Source: Pipra filicauda (taxonomy: Eukaryota > Chordata > Aves > Passeriformes > Pipridae). Taken from it: a DNA stretch of 64,000 nt. This document shows positions 50,684 to 61,790 of this stretch, piece after piece. Where the stretch lies: NCBI RefSeq assembly GCF_003945595.2, contig NW_024104359.1, positions 1,031,501 to 1,095,500 of the forward strand, given 5' to 3'. A program made the translations under genes and the position numbers. Under the pieces are notes generated by a model. That model had not been told where the DNA came from and ran no database searches. It saw only the letters and a program-made list of their open reading frames with translations. The stretch's first letter is position 1, and every line of letters begins with the position of its first letter.

Positions 50684-53600
50684 ATGAGCTTCTTGTGGAG
50701 GTAATGATCTCTGTATCCAGAAGATTCCTATTAAACACCCTTAGGAGACCTTGTGCTGATCCAGAACCAGTTTAATTTATTCAATTAATTTTTTTCTTGT
50801 ATGACACAGATTTGAATCAGTGTTTTTTTTCTTCTTTGCATGTTCTTAAGTTATTTAATATTATTTGTTTACCATACTTTGCCTAGTGCTTATGAAAGAT
50901 TTTTTTTATCACTGAATAATGATAAAAATACATAGTGCAGGGAATGTCATGTAATGCAGATTCTGAGAATTTCCATGCATGGCTGGGAAACATGAAAAGC
51001 CATCTTCTCATCCATGTGTTGCTATTAATATTGATGTCATAACACAGCGTTGCAGCAATTGGAATAAATGGCTCAGATAAGGAAAGCAAACAGCAAATGT
51101 TCCCAGCGAAGTTATTCCGAGCTGACGCTCAGAGCAGCAGTGGCAAAGTCAAGCAAGGAGACTTTGCAGTGGTGTTTTACTGAATAACTAAAATTTTATT
51201 GACTTATGTTCCACATGGTGGAGCATTAAGCAGTCCCCCACACCCTAATTCCTTTCTCAATGGCAACGGGAATGACCTGCAATTCCCATCAAATTATGTT
51301 TCCTTGTGTCTTTTGGACTTGATGTTGCTTTTTGATGTCACTGCTTTTTTTTTTTTTCTTCCTCCAGAGTTAAGGATTTTATTTAGAAAAGTTTAGAAAA
51401 GTTCTTTTAATGTCTTTTGAGAGATACAATTTTTCTCAAGGCTTGCCTCTCTTTCACTCCTTGGAAATGCATATTTTCTATATAACACTTCATACTGATT
51501 ATAAAAGGAGTCCTACCTCTCTGTAGACATTTTTTACCACAGAACAGACATTGGAAAGTCTTGATTCATTTCCCCAAACCACAAATGAGCTGAAAGATGA
51601 CAATCTGCTGGGTCATTTCACTGCACCAGCACTTTGAAAAGCAAACTGCTGATGGGAGGGCTCAGAACTTGTCTTTTAAGGGAGTGTTTTTCAGGTTCTT
51701 TTATGGTTCTTATGCCAAAGTAGCACAATACATATCCAGGCTGCTACTCAAGTACACACAGGTCAGTGCAGAGAGAATTTTATGTTCTAAAGTTCAGCTT
51801 GGTCTCTAGAAATTCTAAAAATGGCAGGAAAAGCAAGGATTAAATGTTTGTGTCCTGAGCAAGTGGTGGTTTTCCTGCTGCTGGTTTAGTTTAAATGGAG
51901 ATGCTTGATTATACAGCCAGTTTTATATGCTCAAACATCCTGTTCTGATAATCCATATGGGAACACAGTAGGAAAATGTGAAAAACTGGAATTTAGGCCT
52001 GTGAATTGGGAAGCACTGGTGACAGATGTTCACACTGCTCCCAGATGTGAGGAGGTACAGTCCTGTTCTGAGTCAGCCACGCTTGTGGTCAGTTATATCA
52101 ACTCCAGGGACCTGCATTTAACTGGATTTACTCTGCCTTGTGTATTCCATAAAGCAGTCATCTTAACATTTTCAGAATGAAACTTGCTAAGTTTGGTCTA
52201 ACAAAGTAAAAATTCTTGGTTATGATGTTGGTAGAAGTTTGCAAAAATAAGGAGAACGTGCCTTTGATTCTGCCTGGCACTGGTTCTTTTCTCACTTCTG
52301 AGAATTCTTACAGAATGTCTCAAACCCTGGGAGTGTAAGAATAAGTGACAGAGCCACATTTCACCTCCCAAATGTCCCAATAAATGAGCTGCAAGGAAAC
52401 GATTATGAAGATCTGTATTCTGATGTCAACCTGAGGCCATGCAGAGTATCAACCTGCTGAGCTACTCCTTCCTTTGTGGAACTTTGCCTCTTCTTTGGGC
52501 TTCTGGATTTGTATCCATGCTTTTATCCTCTGGAATGTTTGGAAATATAGTGCTTTATGTTCATTTTTGCATCCTTGATTGCTGTAGAAATGACATCTGT
52601 CACTAGAACAGAGAACTGAGGGAGCCAGATGTGCTCAGATTCTCAATCAAAGGAGTCCTAATCCCATTCAAATTGTCAGTGTTCCCAATTTCTGAGTGGC
52701 CATTCTGCTCACTCAGATTGTGCTATTGTCAAGGACATTTTCAAGAAGCAGCATGTACCCTTGAAGACAAAATTGCCTTCAGATGTTCTTGGATCAGATC
52801 ACCACATGCAACTTCAAATGGCCCAAAATTCTGGTGCAGTTGGTCCCCTGCAACCACCTTGGCCTTAACACCTTCTCCCTGAGTACTGGCCAAAGAGATT
52901 TTCCATGCACGGTGCATCCAAAGAAATATTTGTAAACCCCACGTGCACTGTGAAAACTAGATGCAGTTCCAGTGAAAGCTGCAACTTTTGATGAGTTACT
53001 GGATGAATTCCATGTTTTGAAGTGTTTGAGGCACAGGAGACCACAGCAGGCCTTTCATCTTCCCTGTGCTGGTTGATCTCTGCAATGTCACGATACGACA
53101 AGAGAAAATATGGCCCCATAAGGATTTTCCTATTCCTATTCCTTGTTTGTAACTTGTATTAATTTCCTTTTGGGACATTCTGTTACGTGCCAATGATATT
53201 TTCCCCTGTGATTTTGGTAGTTTTATTTAAAGGAGTGATTTAGAAGACCAGAGTAAGATGGCCTGGTGAGTAATTATGAAAACATGTTACATGTGTTCAA
53301 AGAGTCTGAGCTCCTTAGGCAAGACAGCCGATATTTTGACCTCTAAAAAAACTTTGCAGGTGTATCTGTTTGAATTTGAAAAGACCAACATTTGCACATG
53401 CATTGGCACAGTTGGTTGGATGAGCCATTGAGGGCTCTCTGTGCAACAAGTGTCCTTTCTGTGTAGAAATGACCTGGGGGGGGCTCTTTCACCCCCTTTT
53501 TTTAATGTTAGTTTTATGAAGCTCTGCCTGATGTTCTTGCTTTCTGTTTTGAAGGTAAAAGAGACAAATTTTCACAGCTGAGCATTTGCAGAGTTTAGGT

Positions 53601-54997
53601 GGACTTTAGAAACTTTGAAATCTCCAAACAACAGCGTGCTGTGTTTTTATTTAAATCCACAGATCACAGTGGAGTTCTTCAACTTCAGATTTTTCGTTAA
53701 ATATAAAATTGCAAAATCCATATTTTTAACATTCTTATGCAATAATGCTATTGAAAAATACAGATCTGAGACTGCAAATAGTTAGAACAAATCTTACAAG
53801 GTTTCAGCATTTATTGTGAAGTGCAAAATCTAATAGAACAATGTGAAAAGGTATGTTTGAAAAGTGGATAAGTTATGCTTTGTCTAGTTCTGTCTGCCTG
53901 CTCCTGGTACCTCTTTTCCTCCTCTACCTGGGGATAGAAATTACCCGTTTCTGTGGTCAAAATTTATAGATGATAATTTGGGCTCAAAGGCTGACTTCTT
54001 TTGGTCTTAGAAATTTAGCTTGGATTTTTTTATGGTTGTATCCTTAGGAAGTAGGTACACAAATCCCAGTGGTCTCCCTGAGTGAAGGATAATGAAGATA
54101 ATGGCATCCTTTTCCCTGACCTTTGATAAATTCCCAAACTTGTTCATGCCCAAAATTCTTAAATGCTTCAGATTTCACTCACGGAGTGTTGAAGTGTTGA
54201 AATTTTGGATTCTGGGCATGCCAAGCATCTTGGTCTTGATACTGTAGAAAAAATACAGGAATAGGAAAATAAACTCATGCAGTTGCACTAGGGTTCTACA
54301 GAGTTCAGAAAAAAAATCAGTGACTAGGTAGAGTTGTGGTGGGTTCCTCATGAAGAGCTTGGCAGCCACAGGGGACACAAACACCTTTCTTACCTTCTTG
54401 CAGGTGTTCAAATCCCATCCCCCTTTTCCCCAGGGAATTAAGTGATCTCAGAGCTGTGTAACAGCTTTGCTCAGCTCCTCTGTCTGACAAGATTAACTCT
54501 CTCCATGACGCTGTAGGTCACTCCTGGAGGGAGAAGTGGGAGAGATGTTAGGTGAGAGAGAGAACAAGGGAGCTATTAATCTCATTTGGATTTTGTACCA
54601 GAAAGAAATACAGGAAGGAAAAAAAAAAAGGCCTAAATTACTTGCTTAATATTAGAGCAATCACTGGGGATGATTTGGTTCTGGAGCTTTCACTGTCATT
54701 AGGTGAAGTCATTAAATAGTCATGGGAGCTTTTCTCTCCCTCTCGTGGGTTCAGACATTATCCACCAGGAGAGAAATTTCTTTTCTGCCTTTGGAAATGA
54801 GAGTGATCAGGCAAATGATCCACAAAAAAAGCAATTATCAGCTGGCTGAATGTCAGGGCTCAGGTGCAGCAGAAAGAACCTGGGTTTGGTGTCTGAACCG
54901 TGGCTCCTGGAGGAGGCACCAGAACGGGAATGTGCTGCTGGTTAGTTGGTGGTGAGGTTGTGAGGGATGGTGGGAGTTTGTGGCTGTGAATATTTAC
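50684..54997. other. unique DNA, no gene recognised
   Basis: A T13-14 run near 51344-51357 and a G8 run at 53476-53483 are the only simple repeats of note. Frames of 60-91 codons (for example plus 51905-52180) have no recognisable domain. The sequence is AT-rich with moderate patches, and no transposon signature was seen. Confidence 0.5.
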
Positions 54998-55271
54998 AGA
55001 ATCATAGACTCAATGGGGTTGGAAAAGGCCTCCAAGCTCATCAAGTCCAACCTATGACTGATCAGCACCTTGTCAACCAGACCATGGCACCGAGTACCAC
55101 ATCTCATGTTTCTGAACACTTCCAGGGGTGGTGACTCCACCACTGTCCTGGGCAGCCTGTCCCCATTCCTGACCACTTTCAGTGAAGGAATTTTTCCCAA
55201 TATCCAACCTGAAGTTCCCTTAGTGCAACTTGAGGCCTTTTCCTCTTGTCCTGTCACTTGTTACCTGGGAG
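54998..55271 (-). mobile_element. CR1 LINE fragment of a different subfamily, antisense
   Basis: It starts AGAATCATAGACTCAATGGG and then reads GGAAAAGGCCTCCAAGCTCA, TCAAGTCCAACCTATGACTG, CAGACCATGGCACCGAGTAC, AGGGGTGGTGACTCCACCAC, CCTGGGCAGCCTGTCCCCAT. It closes TGAGGCCTTTTCCTCTTGTC, CTGTCACTTGTTACCTGGGA. This wording (CCTCCAAGATCATCAAGTCC type) belongs to a CR1 lineage distinct from the other twelve copies. It lacks the CATGGGCAGGGACACC block. Similarity is nearly continuous over about 275 bases. An A11 run (55272-55282) follows at the truncated end. Confidence 0.9.
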
Positions 55272-55282
55272 AAAAAAAAAAA

Positions 55283-58200
55283 TGATGTAAAACTTGGGTC
55301 AGTGGGAATAAACCAGGAATACCTGGTTTTTACAACCCTTGGGAATCAAACCAGGCCAAATTATATGATCCAAATAGAAATGTCCCAGATTCAGTTTTCT
55401 CGACTGTAATATTTGGTCATCCTGGCAGGAAAAGTGAATTTGAGCTGAAGCAATTTGGATCTACAGATAATTGGAAAACCAAGTCGTAAGGAGTAGGAAC
55501 TATGTGACGGTAAAGGAATAAATTTCAGTGCTCAAGTGTGAAGAAGGGAATCACCATAGAAAGGCCCTTTTGACTGAGTCTCTTCTCATCTGCATCACTT
55601 CTGGATTACAGTATTTTTTTTTTTCCAGGATGAGCAATATAGTTTGTTACCTTCACTTTGTCAAAGTGTTCTGACTGAGATAATGAAAAGTACTAATTCT
55701 TTTTAACATATATATGTACAGTGTTTATTTGGTATTGTGTGCTATCATATAATTTTAAAAATGTAACTTTTAATAATTTCATTAATAATTTCTTGCAAAC
55801 TGAAGAACAACTGTGACACTGCAAACAGTTTGGTGACTTACAAACAACTTAGGAGGTGTTCTCTCTTGCTTCTCGTGTGAATACAGGTTTTATTCTGCAG
55901 AGCTTTTATTTCTGCCTTTCCAGCTTCTGGTATGTATTTGTTTCCATCAGGTCCCCAAACAGCACATCTGGGGGTTGGTTTCCTGCCCTGTGCAGGCACA
56001 AAGGCTCAGTGTGACCAACCCTACGAGGGGTTAAGGCACAAGTGGATGTTCTTTAAGGTTTTAATGGAGAAAACAATGTGTGTTATTAGAAATATGTTTT
56101 TCCCTCTCGCACACCTGTCTCTCCTGGGAAGGAAATATTACCAGGCATGTTGAGATCCTGACAAAAGTGGAATGTCAACCAATAGCCTGGAATCACTGTG
56201 CAGGGCTAAGCCAACTTAAGCAAAAACAGGCTCAGTGACCCTTTTTGTGTATATTGTTGACCTAATAATGAAACAAAATTCTGGGATTAATGAGTATGAT
56301 TATTATTATATGTGTCTGAAAATAAAAATTCATTACATTTTTGTGTATGGAACTCACAGGCACAGGACGTTTGTTTATTGCTGGCTAATTAACTACAACC
56401 CAATATATGCACTAATGGTGCCTTTTCTCCTGTGTGCAATATTAACCTTTCTGTGCCCTTGCTTTTATTTGTCCATTTAGCCACTCAGTAGCATTGTCTG
56501 GAGAAGACAATACTGATGCAGAGGAAGCAGCCATTCTGATTGGAAATGGGGAGGACAGAAGGAAGGGGAAAAAAAGAGAAAAGACTCTTTTTCCTGGGTT
56601 TTACTGCAAGTCAAAGCTGAAGGAGATCTGGAGTGGCTCCACTCACACCTGCTCTATGGTCTTACCCTGCTGAACTCCCATCTGATATCTGCTGACACTC
56701 CATATTTCTGGCTCCATTTAAGTATTTTCAACATCTCATTTTCATCCTTTTATGAAAAGGAGAGATTTTGTGACATACCTGTTGCTGGAAGTGTGAAAGA
56801 GCAGGTAAGATGCAGAAGGATGTAAAATACAGTGGAGGGATGGGCTCAGATAACCTCCTGATTTCATGATTCAGTCATTCCACTCCATTTGATGTGAACT
56901 GACTCCTGTAGGTACTTGCCAATCATTTCCTAAGCAAAGACTCCAAAGAGAGCACTGGGGATTAAGTTAAGCTTTAGCCAAGGATCCCTGATGAGTTTTA
57001 AGGCTTATTTTTTTCCTCCCTCAAATGTGGAAAGGAAGAGAGAAAGCAGAGACCATTATTTTCATATGCAGCTATTGGCTTAATGAATTATTGTATATTG
57101 TTCTTTTGTTTTTCCTAAAACTTTACTTCCATTTTTTACCATGCATATTATGATACTGTGAAGTGCAAAACACAAGGGGTTAATGGAAAAAAATACACAT
57201 CATTTTGGGTATATACACTCCTAGTGTAAATTGTTAGTAATTTGAATTAAAACCTCAGCAAGTGTTTCATTTGCAGGGTTACTCATTTACACAAGCAGCA
57301 TATTTTTAATCAGTAGTTTTCTTTATACAAGAGGAAAATGTTGATCAGAGTTCTCATGGTGGTTTTTGATACACTTATTTATTCCTGGCACAAAGGCAAC
57401 ATCTGATCTGGAGCATCAGATTGGTCCCCCAGAGGCTCCTTCTGTTCCCGGATTAACTTGCTGACTTCAGTGGAATCTCCATAATAGGTGTTGGATTTCC
57501 TCACTTATGAACCTCTTCCAAATGTAGTACACATTTACCTTTTAGGGAAAGTAATCAATTAAACAAACAAAGCACATTTACTGGGAAAATTGAGTATCTT
57601 GTTAGTTCAGTGCAGAAATGGAAAACTCCCCAAATACCAAGTCACAGGTGGAGTTGCATGGGAAGAAGGTGAAGAGCTCATTTTATCCCTTGTTTCTCAT
57701 GCAGACTTGTACATCTCCATCATGTTTGTCCATCTGAGAACTTGTTCTTCACACAGAAGACAAAATGTCATTTGTATCCCAGAAATGCATCACTTCAATA
57801 TTTTAAAAATTTTTATGAGGAGGAAATGTTTTACTTCTCCTGGAAATGACCATGTCAAACAAGACAACATTGTCTCAGCAGGGTTTATATTGCCCTTAAA
57901 ATACTGTTAATTCTGTGTCCAGAGTGCATTCTCACTTCTGTACAAATTTGAATTTCCTTTCCAAAGAGGGACTTGGACAAAAAGCAAAGGGAAAACTTTT
58001 CTTGACAGGGAACTTGAAGGGAAACTTTTTTAATAACGTTGATGCTGAAGTGGATGACAACGTAAGAGACAAGGATGAAAGAAGAAGAGCAAACACTTTA
58101 CCTTGAAACAACAAAACCTAAACGTGTGATTGAAGTGACCGTGAGTTGCCATCATTAGTATATTGCTGACACAATCCTGATCCCAAAATTCCTTTAAAAA

Positions 58201-58795
58201 TCTCTCAGCATTTGAGTGATTGTGGTGCTAATAATAGGATGATGCTGCAGTTTTATTGTCAGGGTTGTTCTTGGGCTTGACATTGTCTTTATCAATCTGT
58301 TAATGAAAATAATGCTTATGTAAGGTATTATGAATTCCTGGTTCAAAGCCAGAGATGGTGGCAATGATATTCTGTAGCTGGGCATGTTACAGGATGGTTT
58401 TGTTTAGTTTCTTTTCTCAGTGAGCACCGGAGAGAGAAAGATTTGGGTAGTGGAATGTTGTTTCCCAACCCCACAAGTGTTCTGAAGGAAGCAGTGACTC
58501 TGCTCAAACTCTCTTTCAGAGTTGAAACATATCATCACAAAAAAAATAAAAAAAGAAAGAAGGCTAGGAAGTTCAATATTTGATATTATTTCATTGAATT
58601 TTTCAAACTGGAGATCCCTTTTTTAAAATATAAGCATGTCTTGATCTTTGCAGCTATGCCCGTTCTTGCAAAACCTTGTGAGGGAAGCAAAGGTTGCTAA
58701 ATTCCTAGTCTGTGTTAGTGCTGGTGTGTTATTTTTCCCAATGTAACTGCATGTTAAATGCTCACATGAGCATTATTTCCTCATCTTCAGCAACT
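55283..58795. other. unique AT-rich DNA
   Basis: The palindrome ACATATATATGT lies at 55706-55717, and an A-rich tract with scattered T and G at about 58541-58560. Plus-strand frames of 106 codons (57590-57910) and 81 codons (56235-56480) are unrecognised. No transposon was found until the split CR1. Confidence 0.5.
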
Positions 58796-58830
58796 TGGTC
58801 CATCCCTGGAAGTGTCCAAGGCCAGGCTGG
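58796..58830 (+). mobile_element. split CR1 LINE, left part, sense
   Basis: TCCATCCCTGGAAGTGTCCA followed by AGGCCAGGCTGG matches the middle of the CR1 3' UTR. The usual continuation (ATGGGGCTTTGAGCAACCT) is absent. Unrelated sequence begins at 58831, and CR1 resumes at about 59126 in the same orientation. The two halves are parts of one element interrupted by an insertion. Confidence 0.87.
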
Positions 58831-58850
58831 GTGATTGTAACCAGATTGGT

Positions 58851-59111
58851 TGATTGTAACAAATCAGAGACTTTGGTTTATTCTGATGATATTCAGCTGT
58901 CATAGGAGGTGACATGATTTTCTCATTGGGGTAATTTCAGGTTCGTAATCTCATTTGTAACAGGAAATATATTTTCTTTATAGGTATAGCTTATGGATTT
59001 TCTGTTTTATCAGATAAAAACTTCACCTTTCGCTGCCTCTCTTATTTTCATTGATCTGAATCTTGGCCTGATTCTCATTAAAAATACTGCATATGGGGAG
59101 TAACTCTTTAC
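58851..59111. repeat. 261-bp duplicated segment, copy A, inside a CR1
   Basis: This segment aligns without gaps to 60163-60423 at a constant offset of 1312 bases. I count 20 mismatches in 261 positions, about 92% identity. Both copies are direct repeats. Copy A lies between the two halves of a CR1, whereas copy B is not flanked by CR1, so B is probably the older location. At the left junction the 10-mer TGATTGTAAC occurs twice (58832-58841 and 58851-58860). No transposon ends, poly(A) tail or target-site duplication are visible. It could also be two copies of an uncharacterised repeat family. Confidence 0.9.
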
Positions 59112-59125
59112 CAGGTTGTGGTGGT

Positions 59126-59218
59126 TTGGGCTAGTGGAAGGTGTCCCTGCCCATGGCAGGGGTAGGAACCAGATTATCTTTAAGGTCCCTTCCACCTCAA
59201 ACCATTCTATAACTCTCT
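59126..59218 (+). mobile_element. split CR1 LINE, right part, sense
   Basis: TTTGGGCTAGTGGAAGGTGT, CCCTGCCCATGGCAGGGGTA, ATTATCTTTAAGGTCCCTTC and CACCTCAAACCATTCTATAA give the final ~90 bases of CR1, including the 3' block. About 18-20 bases of CR1 expected between this and the left part at 58830 are missing. A poly(T) tract follows almost directly. Confidence 0.93.
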
Positions 59219-59221
59219 ATA

Positions 59222-59254
59222 TTTTTTTTTATTTTTTTTTTTTTTTTTTTTTTT
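59222..59254. repeat. T9-A-T23 tract
   Basis: Nine T, one A and twenty-three T lie a few bases after a CR1 3' end. CR1 normally ends in octamer repeats rather than poly(T) or poly(A), so the tract is probably independent slippage, perhaps seeded by the AT-rich tail. Confidence 0.88.
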
Positions 59255-60162
59255 AGTGAGTTTTAAGTTTAGGCACATTATAGCAATATTCTGCTTCCTA
59301 GTTCTGTAGGATCTGGAAGGATTAGAAGAGACAATTACTTATGGTGCTACACTTTTTGTCCCTGCCAGATGACTCCTGAAGTCTTCTTGTGGGAGAGTGC
59401 AGCTCTGTTCAGCTGCTCTGCAGGCAGATTGTAAACTGCCAGTCCAGGTCATTGTAAATACAAAATAAACCGGCTGCCAATAAAACTGAAATATAATTCT
59501 CTATTCCCAGTACGTGCAAGCAGAGAAACAAATCCAAGATATTCACACTGACAGCTGACATTCCCTCCTCAGTTTATGGTGCTCTGTTCTTCCACTCACT
59601 GAACAGCCTCAGGTGTTGCAAGGACAAAGAGATAATGTGGATGCAGCCTAAGAAAGTTTCAGATTCTGGGACACTTACATTGTAAAGGACCTTGCTTTGC
59701 AACTAAGCTCCTGGCTTTGAGCTGATCTATTTGCAGGATAAGGCACTGCCAGAGGTGACTGAGGGCAGCAGAATTAGAAATCAGGTTTATTTTGAAGGAG
59801 GCACAAGCCTTGCAGTGTCATTTGGCAGAAAGTGCCGGTACCATTCTGAGTTCCATTAATGTCTGCAAGAGGTGTAAAAGGATGCAAAAGATGAGGTTGG
59901 TGTTTAGCTTCCCAAAAATGACTCTGATGCCCATGTGCTGGGAGCTGCCTTCCTTTCCAGTCAGATTATCACCGGACAAAAATACAAATGCATGGGCAGT
60001 TCTGAAAAGATAATGAAAGGATCAGCCTTGGTTTGTTGTGCCCACAGACATCCTTTCATTTGCTAGTGCCACAAATTATGTCACTTGATGTTGATGGACT
60101 GGATGGTGTTTCTACAGCCCCAGTGAATGGGTACTCAGACATTTCTCATGATAAGAATCTCC
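59255..60162. other. unique spacer between duplicated segments
   Basis: The roughly 1.05 kb between the CR1 tail and duplicated copy B contain only short frames (73 and 63 codons, plus). No transposon is recognisable, so copy B appears to sit in ordinary sequence. Confidence 0.5.
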
Positions 60163-60423
60163 TGATTGTAGGAAATCAGAGACTTTGGTTTATTCTGATG
60201 ATATTCAGCTGTCATAGGAGGTGACATGATTTCCTCACTGGGCTAATTTCAGGTTTATAATCTCATTTGTAATAGGAAATACATTTTATTTCTAGGTATA
60301 GCTTATGGATTTTCAGGTTTGTGAGATAAGAACTTCACCTTTCACTGACTCTCTTATTTTCATTGACCTGAATCTTGGCCTGATTCTCATTAAAAATACT
60401 GCATATGGGAAGTAACTCTTTAC
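60163..60423. repeat. 261-bp duplicated segment, copy B
   Basis: This is the direct-repeat partner of 58851-59111 (about 92% identity, no indels). Similarity begins at TGATTGTA and stops after TAACTCTTTAC, after which the flanks diverge. Because its flanks are ordinary unique sequence, this is the likely source copy. Confidence 0.9.
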
Positions 60424-60751
60424 AGTTTTGGGAATAAGAATTAGTCTCACTAGAAAAGCTAAATCTTTGTTATTTTCAGTTTAATACTGATCTGAAAAGA
60501 ACTAAAGACCTGCTCTGACAGATTTCTGACCACAAAAAAAAATCTGATGACGTGCCATGGCCATGACATGCCATGGACTTCACTGGAGTCAGTTCTAGTT
60601 GCATTAAGCTGAGAGAAGACCCAAAAGTATTTTGAGCAGAACTCGTTGTCTCTTAGACATCTTTAGTCATTTTATTTGCCAAGTTTCTCTCACAGCTGGA
60701 TTAAGATAAAGTTTAACAGTTTTCTTGTCTGTTCTCCCTGAGATCAGTCAC
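60424..60751. other. unique DNA with 16-bp tandem pair
   Basis: GACGTGCCATGGCCAT (60549-60564) is followed by a related unit, GACATGCCATGGACTT (60565-60580), 4 differences in 16. Otherwise nothing notable. Confidence 0.5.
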
Positions 60752-60826
60752 GAGGCTGTGGGAGAAGCCCAGGGCTTTGGAGTAGAGCCTGCATCTGTTC
60801 AAATCCAGGCACGGCTCCTGGGGAGG
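60752..60826 (+). mobile_element. possible MIR (CORE-SINE) 5' half remnant
   Basis: GGGCTTTGGAGTAGAGCCTG followed by CATCTGTTCAAATCCAGGCA and CGGCTCC resembles the tRNA-derived part of MIR (GGGCTCTGGAGTCAGACTGC, then GGTTCAAATCCCGGCTCTGCC). The B-box-like TGTTCAAATCC is present. The order and spacing of the blocks agree with MIR, but divergence is large and a chance match is possible. Confidence 0.4.
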
Positions 60827-61604
60827 CTTTTTTGGTTAAAACTGTTCAGGCACGATGGCAAAAGCTTTGGGAAACAGTTTAAAGGTAAAGACACACAGCC
60901 TTACACATTTTATACTGTAGAAATCCCAGAGCTTGGAAAGGGATGTCAAGTAACCAAATTTGGTAGAATTTCAATCTAAAATAACCTGACGTTACTTGTA
61001 GAAAATAAGAATATGAGGAAACTCTGCAGGAAGGAGAAAACAAGCTCAACTTTTTTTTTTTCTATATGAAAATATTATTTTTATTGTGATTTAGTGAGGT
61101 AGACACCCATTCTCCATTTGCCTTTCCTTCTCCAGAGGCATCACGTGATGTTCCAGAGGCTGAAAAAGAAAAGCATCATTAGCAAGTGAGTCCTCATGAA
61201 GACTGAGCTGAAAAGCTGTGTTGTTCTGCCTTTTCCACTCTCCCTCCTTCAGCAGTGGGTCCAGAGTGCACTGGGGAGAGCAGGAGGATTTGGGTTGGCA
61301 GGAGTTCACTTTTGGATAAGGTAATTTATAAGCTGCAGAAGTTTGAATCCAATATTGTGAGTACAGTTTATTCACAATAGAAATTTCATCCCTGAGTTCA
61401 GAGGGACCAGAACATTACCATAAAGAATTCCATACATTTCTGTTAACACTGATATAATTTCCACACATGGTTCATTGCAATCAACAAACCCTATTGTTGC
61501 CAATGAAGCTCAGGAGACGCAGCTTATCTTAAATCCACACTTATCTGTGTGTCACACAAGGCCTTTTTTGTAAGTTTGCTAGGCTGATCTATCTGTGTTT
61601 AAAT
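60827..61604. other. unique DNA between the two MIR-like remnants
   Basis: A short T run lies near 61051-61061. A 94-codon minus frame at 61091-61375 is unrecognised. I see no repeat ends. Confidence 0.45.
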
Positions 61605-61637
61605 AAAAAAGAGGGGGGGGAAAAAAAGGAGAAAAAG
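61605..61637. repeat. homopurine run with G8
   Basis: Thirty-three purines in a row include G8 (61613-61620) flanked by A runs. It sits just left of the MIR remnant and could adopt triplex or G-stacked structures, though this is speculative. Confidence 0.75.
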
Positions 61638-61659
61638 CAATATAAAACAGTGAGCAGAA

Positions 61660-61790
61660 CACCAATCTAGGGAATGAGATGTCTGGTTTCTCTTCCAAAC
61701 TCTGCCAGTGTGACCTTGCACAGCCCCTTCTCCGGGTTTCAGCATCCACCACTATAAAATGTGAGTAATGAGGTTATAAATGTATCATTT
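61660..61790 (+). mobile_element. MIR (CORE-SINE) remnant
   Basis: In order the sequence shows CAAACTCTGCCA, GTGTGACCTTGCACAGCCCC, TTCTCCGGGTTTCAGCATCC and ACTATAAAATGTGAGTAATG. These correspond to the MIR segments CGGCTCTGCCACT, GTGTGACCTTGGGCAAGTCA, CTCTGGGCCTCAGTTTCCTC and ATCTGTAAAATGAGGATAAT. The colinear series of weak matches is characteristic of an ancient MIR. The tRNA-derived head is missing or unrecognisable here. MIR is old in amniotes, so strong decay is expected. Confidence 0.65.

Noticed and set aside
54405..54425. GTTCAAATCCCATCC resembling a tRNA B box
   Set aside because: There is no matching A box at the right distance and no cloverleaf-compatible arms.
59222..59254. Long T tract read as the tail of a minus-strand retrocopy
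   Set aside because: No AATAAA-type signal or cDNA-like sequence lies to its right, and it abuts an AT-rich CR1 end that could seed slippage.
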